Below, one piece after another: positions 13,275-17,357 of a stretch of 17,357 bases of DNA (the first letter of the stretch is position 1; each line of letters opens with the position of its first letter). Source of the stretch: Halalkaliarchaeum sp036625675 (GTDB lineage Archaea > Halobacteriota > Halobacteria > Halobacteriales > Haloferacaceae); NCBI GenBank assembly GCA_036625675.1, contig JAZKTH010000036.1, positions 1 through 17,357 of the forward strand, given 5' to 3'. Position numbers and translations under genes: made by a program. The notes beneath the pieces are model-generated. The model was not told the DNA's origin. It saw only the letters and a list, made by a program, of their open reading frames with translations, and searched no databases.

Positions 13275-15092
13275 GTCGGCGGGTTCGGGATCGTTCAGCT
13301 CACTGCTCTCCTTTGCGGCCGTCGACAGGGAGACGTTCAGCCCGAACATCGCGACGACACCGCCCACGAGCGTGACGACGTTCTTCAGGGCGTGATCCAG
13401 GATCGCCGCGCCCACCGCCACGGTGGGGGCGATGGGCGTGAGCCCGACCACGAGCAGCGTGAACGCGGCCTCGTACAGCCCGACTCCGCCCGGCGACAGG
13501 GGCAGTACCTTCGCGAGGTTGCCGACGCTCACGGCGAAAAAGCAGACGGAAAGCAGCGCCACCGTGGACAGTCCCACGCCGAACGCGGCCAGCACGAGGG
13601 CGGCGGTGACGACGTCGAGCGTCCAGATCAGGACGCTCGCGGCCCCGACCCGAGCGAACGCGGCCGAGTCGCCGCCCACTCGCTGGACGTCGCCGACGAA
13701 CCGCTCCAGGATGCTCGCGAAGTACTCCCCGTAGGAGTCGTCGGTGATGCGGGCGATCAGGGGGCGGATTCGGTTCGCGTCCGAACGCGCGCTCGCCACG
13801 ATCGCCGCCACGCCCACGATCGCCGCCACGCCCACGCCGACTGCGCCGGCGACGGCGATCTGCCCCGAATCCTCGCCCCCAGTGACGGTGGCCGCGACCG
13901 CCCCGAACTGCCCCGACAGCGCGTAGCCGACGAGCACGAGGCCGGCAAGCCCCGTTATCGTCAACAGGTCGAACACGCGTTCAGCGGCCAGAGAGGCGAA
14001 TCCGGACGGGTAGGGTATCCCGCGTCGGACCTTCAGAATGTACGCCCTGATGGCGTCGCCGGCGCGGGCCGGGAACACCAGGTTGCCGGTCTGGCTGACG
14101 AAGATCGCCCCCGTGACGAACCCCAGGCCCTCGCGGAATCCCAGCTCGATCAGGATGTCGCGGTAGCGGTAGCCGCGAAGCGGCCAGGAGAGCAGATACA
14201 CCGCCACCGCGGCCGCGACGAGCCCGGGATCCGCACGGCGCATCTCCGCGATCACTTCGGCGGGGTCGAGATACCGGGACAGCAACGCCACCGCCAGGAG
14301 CACGAGTAACGTGCTCGCGAAAAGCGTCACGCGGGTGGTCAGGCGCGGGCGGATCGAGAGCTGCCACCACAGCCGGACGATCTGAGACCCCATTCCGAAC
14401 ACGTCCCTGACCAGGTCGACCTTCGTGTCGCCTTTCGGTTCCCACGCTACCGGGAACTCCTTGACAGACATGCCCTGCCGCTGGGCGCGAACCAGCAGCT
14501 CGGTGTCCCAGAACCAGTGATCGTCGCCGATCTCCCCGCTCAGGCGGTCGAACGCGTCCCGGGAGACGGCCTTGAACCCGCACTGGTGATCCAGCACGTC
14601 CGAACGGAGCAGCGTCCGCACCAGCAGGTTGAACCCCTTCGACGGCACGCTCCGCTTGGCCGGCCGGTCGGCCTCGTGTCCGGGCATCCACCGCGAGCCG
14701 GTCGCGACGTCGTACTCCCCGGAGCGAACCGATTCGACCAGTTCCTCGAGGTGTTGCATGTCCGTCGCCAGGTCCGTGTCGAAGTAGACGAGAATCTCGC
14801 CGTCGGCGGCGTCGAACGCCCGGGTCAACGCCCCGCCACGGCCCAGGCGAGCGTCGCTGTGGAAGTGTCGAACCCGCGGATCCGACCCGGCGAGCCGGGT
14901 CGCGATCTCCGGGGTCCGGTCCTCGCAGCCGTCCTCGGCGACGATCACCTCGAAGCTCCCCGACGGGAGGAACTCCGAGAGCGTCGAGAGCGTCAGCTCG
15001 ACCGTCGACTCGATGGTCTCCTCCTCGTTGTACGCCGGGAGGACGACGCTCACCTCGACGGCCGCCGGGTCCGCTGGTGGACCGTCGCTCAT
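13269..15092 (-). CDS. AglD-like fusion of family 2 glycosyltransferase and flippase-like membrane domain
   Basis: 607 residues. The N-terminal GT-A domain (about 13-230) has VSVVLPAYNEEETIE, VIVAEDGCEDRT and the metal-binding D105-x-D107 (YFDTDL), with RLGRGGALTRAF between them, typical of dolichyl-phosphate sugar synthases. From about 245 onward there are 8 or more hydrophobic helices of the lysylphosphatidylglycerol synthase TM/UPF0104 type, with AARAGDAIRAYILK-like and LPLSPGGVGLYEA signatures. This architecture is that of Haloferax AglD, which transfers sugar to a dolichol phosphate for S-layer N-glycosylation; orthology here is inference. No other agl genes are nearby. The start MSDGPPADP at 15092 is chosen because TTATTC (15115-15120, minus) lies about 26 bases upstream. 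The longer open frame to 16082 has composition unlike a real protein. Confidence 0.9.
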   Translation of the reverse strand: MSDGPPADPAAVEVSVVLPAYNEEETIESTVELTLSTLSEFLPSGSFEVIVAEDGCEDRTPEIATRLAGSDPRVRHFHSDARLGRGGALTRAFDAADGEILVYFDTDLATDMQHLEELVESVRSGEYDVATGSRWMPGHEADRPAKRSVPSKGFNLLVRTLLRSDVLDHQCGFKAVSRDAFDRLSGEIGDDHWFWDTELLVRAQRQGMSVKEFPVAWEPKGDTKVDLVRDVFGMGSQIVRLWWQLSIRPRLTTRVTLFASTLLVLLAVALLSRYLDPAEVIAEMRRADPGLVAAAVAVYLLSWPLRGYRYRDILIELGFREGLGFVTGAIFVSQTGNLVFPARAGDAIRAYILKVRRGIPYPSGFASLAAERVFDLLTITGLAGLVLVGYALSGQFGAVAATVTGGEDSGQIAVAGAVGVGVAAIVGVAAIVASARSDANRIRPLIARITDDSYGEYFASILERFVGDVQRVGGDSAAFARVGAASVLIWTLDVVTAALVLAAFGVGLSTVALLSVCFFAVSVGNLAKVLPLSPGGVGLYEAAFTLLVVGLTPIAPTVAVGAAILDHALKNVVTLVGGVVAMFGLNVSLSTAAKESSELNDPEPADR

Positions 15093-15114
15093 TTGGTCCT
15101 TCTCACCCCGGCGC

Positions 15115-15120
15115 GAATAA
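15115..15120 (-). promoter_or_regulatory. TATA-like box for the AglD-like gene
   Basis: On the minus strand TACTTATTCG places TTATTC about 26 bases before the ATG at 15092. It fixes the start of the gene and implies a leaderless transcript. The rest of the 210-base divergent gap (15093-15302) holds no gene that I can support. Confidence 0.55.
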
Positions 15121-15273
15121 GTACCTTCTGAAGCCACACGACCGGCGACGGCGAGCAGCACACCCTCGCCCCGTAGCCTGCCGTACCTTCCCTCAGGTTC
15201 CGACAGCGGATCGACACCGCGGTCGTAGCCAGAATCCATCGACAGCGGGGAGTTAGGCCGGTGTACCAAACTG

Positions 15274-15279
15274 GTTTTA
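15274..15279 (+). promoter_or_regulatory. BRE-TATA element for the DUF7123-HAD operon
   Basis: ACCAAACTGG precedes TTTTAC, which is centred about 26 bases before the ATG at 15303. The spacing predicts a leaderless mRNA for the small protein and its overlapping HAD partner. Confidence 0.65.
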
Positions 15280-15302
15280 CTCGGGGCATTCCTGCAAGAA
15301 GT

Positions 15303-15569
15303 ATGAGCAGCACGGCCGCATCGACTGGGACGGAGTCGCCCTCGGAGTCGATTCCCTCCTCGTTCTCGGAGAAGCAGCGGCGGATCTACGAGTATCTCCG
15401 GTCCAACGCCGACGAGCGGACGTACTTCAAGTCGCGACTCATCGCCGAGGAACTCGACCTGTCCGCGAAGGAGGTGGGTGCGAACATCCGGGCCGTTCGG
15501 GAGGTCAATACCGACCTCACGATCGAGAAGTGGGGCTACTCGTCGGGTACGACGTGGATGGTGGAATGA
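15303..15569 (+). CDS. Small conserved haloarchaeal protein, DUF7123-like, winged-helix-like
   Basis: 88 residues. After a serine/threonine-rich, acidic N-terminus of about 20 residues, the body (EKQRRIYEYLRSNADERTYF, SRLIAEELDLSAKEVGANIR, then EKWGYSSGTTWMVE) looks like a small helix-turn-helix protein ending in a beta wing. I recognise it from memory as the DUF7123 family, conserved in haloarchaea and without known function. It may bind DNA, which is inference. The ATG at 15303 is supported by the TATA box 26 bases upstream; the frame extends to 15261 but that segment contains the promoter. The stop overlaps the HAD start (ATGA, 15566-15569), so the two are coupled. Confidence 0.85.
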   Translation: MSSTAASTGTESPSESIPSSFSEKQRRIYEYLRSNADERTYFKSRLIAEELDLSAKEVGANIRAVREVNTDLTIEKWGYSSGTTWMVE

Positions 15570-16279
15570 CCCGCACGGGTGGCGTCCCCCGGAAAGCGAC
15601 CGAGGGAGAGGTAGCAATCGTGTTCGACATGGACGGGGTGCTCCTCCAGGGTGCCGCCACGGACCCGGAGGTGTACCGGGCGGCGGCCCGCGACGCAGTC
15701 GCGGAACTGGGGATCGAGGAACTACCCGAATCGGAGTTCGAAGTGCTCGCGGAGCCGCGGTACTCCGAACGGATGGCCGAGGCGTGCGACGCGCTTGGAA
15801 TCGACCGGGACGCGTGGTGGGCGGCCCGGGAACGCCACGCGTCGCGCCGGACGAACGAGCGCCTGCGCGAGGGGGTGCGTGAACCGTTCGGCGACGTGGA
15901 CATCGTCGAGGAGCTGGCCGGGAGAGTTCCGCTGGGACTGGCGAGCAACAACCGGCAGGCGACCGTCTCCTTCGTCGCGACCCAGCTGTTCGGCGACGCG
16001 TTCGAGGCCGTCGTCGGCCGTGAGCCGACGATCTCGGGATACAGACGGCGCAAGCCGGAGCCGGACCTGGTGACGGAGGCACTGACCCGGCTCGACGCCG
16101 AGGGGGGGCTGTACGTCGGCGACAGGGAACACGACCTGATCGCGGCCGAACGCGCCGGGGTCCTCGGGGTGTTCGTCGACCGACCGCACAACCAGGAGCG
16201 GACGGACCTCGACGTGGACCCTCCCTTCGTGATCGACTCGCTGTCGGAGCTACCGCGGGTGCTCGACCGGATCGAGTGA
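15566..16279 (+). CDS. HAD-superfamily hydrolase (phosphatase-like)
   Basis: 237 residues with all four HAD motifs: D21 and D23 (VFDMDGVLL), S127 (LASNNRQ), K163 (RRRKPEPD) and the acidic pair D186/D190 (VGDREHDLIAA). A helical cap domain lies between motifs I and II, as in phosphoglycolate phosphatase-like members (subfamily IA). Conservation of the nucleophile and acid-base aspartates indicates an active phosphohydrolase; the substrate cannot be assigned. The start is the ATG in the ATGA overlap with the preceding small gene. The frame extends to 15530 but that part overlaps the neighbour and adds an implausible N-terminus. It converges with the winged-helix gene across about 40 bases. Confidence 0.9.
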   Translation: MTRTGGVPRKATEGEVAIVFDMDGVLLQGAATDPEVYRAAARDAVAELGIEELPESEFEVLAEPRYSERMAEACDALGIDRDAWWAARERHASRRTNERLREGVREPFGDVDIVEELAGRVPLGLASNNRQATVSFVATQLFGDAFEAVVGREPTISGYRRRKPEPDLVTEALTRLDAEGGLYVGDREHDLIAAERAGVLGVFVDRPHNQERTDLDVDPPFVIDSLSELPRVLDRIE

Positions 16280-16321
16280 ACGGTGCCCCACACGGGAGAG
16301 AGGTAGTTCCGAACCCCGACT

Positions 16322-16957
16322 TCAGCGGGGGTCGTGTCGGACGTAGTCTGCGACCTCTTCGGTGAACGCGACCGCCTGCGGACCGAAAGAGTCTGCGTAC
16401 CTGACGATCAGCCCGATGAGCCGCTCGGGCTCCTCCAGCGCGTAGCCGCCCTCGCGGTCGAGGACGCCGGCGTCGGCCAGTTCGCCGGCCGCCGCGCTGA
16501 TCGTCGGACGCGAGACGCCGATCCGGTCGGCCAGGGCCGCGCCAGTGAGGTTCGGCTCCGCGAGGAGTTCGAGGATCATGCCACGCGGCGTCTCCCGTCG
16601 GAGATACCCGAGCGCGCGTTTCTCCCAGCCGTCGAACCGTCCCGCCGGGTAGTACCGGCGGTAGTCGCCGTCCTTGATCGACTCCACCTCCCCCGCGTCC
16701 TCGAGCCGGCGGAGGTGGTACTGCGTCTCGCCGGTTCCCAGGTGGAGGTCGTCCCGGAGCTTCGAGAAGTGGGCGCCCGGCGTCGTCGAGAGGTAGCCCC
16801 GTATCGCCTCGCGGGTCTCGTTGTCGCCGGTCGGCCGGGACTGACCGGTGTCGTCCCCGGACGCGGCGCCCGCGGTTCCGACGAACGGGGCGGCGGCTCC
16901 CAGCGCGGCGAACCGCCGTAGCGTGTCCCGTTTCTTCTCGTCGACGCCGTCTGTCAC
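16322..16957 (-). CDS. Winged-helix transcriptional regulator with signal-peptide-like N-terminus
   Basis: 211 residues from the GTG at 16957. Residues 8-33 (KKRDTLRRFAALGAAAPFVG and TAGAAS) resemble a Tat-type signal: basic stretch with RR, short hydrophobic core, then AxA-like AGAASG. Two DNA-binding units follow: about 47-104 (IRGYLSTTPGAHFSKLRDDL, TGETQYHLRRLEDAG, YYPAG) and about 115-176 (TPRGMILELLAEPNLTGAAL, IGVSRPTISAAAGELADAGVL). This two-winged-helix design occurs in haloarchaeal ArsR/MarR-like regulators. A GTG at 16990 would extend the protein by eleven residues (FLPPNRYRSVV after the start). TATA-like sequence for both choices lies in 16981-17016. Whether the N-terminus anchors, exports or is merely hydrophobic is unknown. 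Confidence 0.8.
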   Translation of the reverse strand: MTDGVDEKKRDTLRRFAALGAAAPFVGTAGAASGDDTGQSRPTGDNETREAIRGYLSTTPGAHFSKLRDDLHLGTGETQYHLRRLEDAGEVESIKDGDYRRYYPAGRFDGWEKRALGYLRRETPRGMILELLAEPNLTGAALADRIGVSRPTISAAAGELADAGVLDREGGYALEEPERLIGLIVRYADSFGPQAVAFTEEVADYVRHDPR

Positions 16958-16980
16958 TACCGAACGATAGCGGTTTGGCG

Positions 16981-17016
16981 GCAAAAACACTTCGCTTGTT
17001 ACAGCTGCGGTGTTAA
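16981..17016 (-). promoter_or_regulatory. Candidate promoter of the winged-helix regulator
   Basis: On the minus strand a TTAACA box (17011-17016) is 23-24 bases before the GTG at 16990. A GCGAAGTGTTTTTG stretch places a TTTTT box (centre about 16985) about 28 bases before the GTG at 16957. Either could serve; the second is preceded by a BRE-like GCGAA. Confidence 0.35.
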
Positions 17017-17026
17017 GCGCTCACGC

Positions 17027-17066
17027 GGGCGGTCACCCGGGAACGCCGGGCGGTCACCCGGGAACG
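17027..17066. repeat. Two-copy 21-base tandem duplication
   Basis: GGGCGGTCACCCGGGAACG (19 bases) occurs at 17027-17045 and 17048-17066, period 21. Each copy can form a CCGGG/CCCGG stem, the first one less well. The repeats follow the stop of the gene at 17074 and precede the winged-helix gene on the same strand, so they might act as a terminator or a regulator site. Confidence 0.8.
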
Positions 17067-17073
17067 TCGGACG

Positions 17074-17357
17074 TCACTCCTGTTCGGTCTCCAGATCGGC
17101 TCCTTCGGGCATTTCCTCGTCCATTTCTTCGATGACCTCGCCGGCCGACCTGATGTTCGCACCGGCGTCGCCGGCCTTGATCGCCTCCGCCTCCTCCTCG
17201 AGCTGTTCGACGTCCATCTCGGCGGCCTGGTCGATCTGTCCCAGGATCTCCTCGATGTCGTCGAGGCCGAGGAGTTCCCGCGTCTCGGCGTCGAACTCCC
17301 GGCCCTCCAGCCCCTCCATCTCCTGCGCGTCCGAACCCGTCAGGCTCTTTCCGTACC
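17074..17357 (-). CDS. Uncharacterised acidic protein, C-terminal part (partial)
   Basis: The gene enters from the right edge; 94 residues are visible. Reading on from the edge gives YGKSLTGSDAQEMEGLEGRE, then FDAETRELLGLDDIEEILGQ. The rest is strongly acidic and helix-prone, with likely coiled-coil character (EQLEEEAEAI, GEVIEEMDEEMPEGADLE). I do not recognise the family. An internal ATG at 17319 could be read as a start, but the frame is open beyond it to the window edge and reads like continuous protein, so I treat it as a C-terminal fragment. No motif supports a function. The 21-base repeats lie just downstream. Confidence 0.65.
   Translation of the reverse strand, partial: YGKSLTGSDAQEMEGLEGREFDAETRELLGLDDIEEILGQIDQAAEMDVEQLEEEAEAIKAGDAGANIRSAGEVIEEMDEEMPEGADLETEQE

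Noticed and set aside
15093..16082. N-terminal extension of the glycosyltransferase frame by about 330 codons
   Set aside because: The extension crosses the promoter and both genes of the divergent operon, and its composition is unlike protein. The TATA box about 26 bases before 15092 fixes the start.
1..17357. CRISPR array, integrated virus or defence island
   Set aside because: No regularly spaced repeats with unique spacers, integrase, attachment site or defence genes were visible. Repeats here have two to four short copies only.

Overview
The window looks like chromosomal DNA of an extremely halophilic archaeon (class Halobacteria). The evidence is very high GC, strongly acidic proteins, a TFB gene, the archaeal eL42-eS27-aIF2-alpha-Nop10 cluster, and several TATA-like boxes about 25-28 bases before start codons, as expected for leaderless haloarchaeal transcripts. 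I cannot name the genus. No tRNA, rRNA, CRISPR array or complete insertion sequence was seen. Coding density is high and most of the window is core genome.

Layout, left to right. (1) 1-1784, plus: the end of an electron-transfer flavoprotein alpha subunit, then FixC-like and FixX-like genes joined by ATGA overlaps. This is the distal part of an Etf/FixABCX operon feeding electrons to the quinone pool. (2) 1954-2853, plus: an EamA/DMT permease, convergent with a DUF420-like membrane protein (2856-3509, minus). (3) 3623-4510, plus: a rhomboid protease, followed by a perfect GC-rich hairpin (4559-4580) like the ends of IS200/IS605 elements, which may also act as a terminator. (4) 4612-7602, minus: a large Lhr-type helicase. 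It is divergent from an endonuclease IV/xylose-isomerase-like TIM-barrel protein (7709-8464, plus) across a 106-base promoter region. (5) 8516-10327, plus: a formate/nitrite-type channel fused to two universal-stress-protein domains. (6) 10535-12025, plus: the translation/RNP operon eL42, eS27, aIF2-alpha, Nop10. (7) 12074-13036, minus: TFB, convergent with nop10 across a short tandem repeat that ends in a palindrome. (8) 13269-15092, minus: an AglD-like glycosyltransferase with a membrane C-terminal domain, divergent from a two-gene operon (small DUF7123-like protein plus HAD hydrolase, 15303-16279). (9) 16322-16957, minus: a winged-helix regulator with a signal-peptide-like N-terminus. (10) 17074-17357, minus: the C-terminal part of an acidic protein I do not recognise.

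No obvious multigene novel system is present. The items most worth a second look are the TIM-barrel protein that keeps a full endonuclease IV-like ligand set beside a repair-type helicase, the secretion-signal-like N-terminus on a DNA-binding protein, the transporter-USP-USP fusion, the orphan IS200/IS605-like hairpin, and a set of short tandem repeats in four separate intergenic spots, two of them with a 21-base period. The longest stretch without a convincing gene is about 230 bases (13037-13268).
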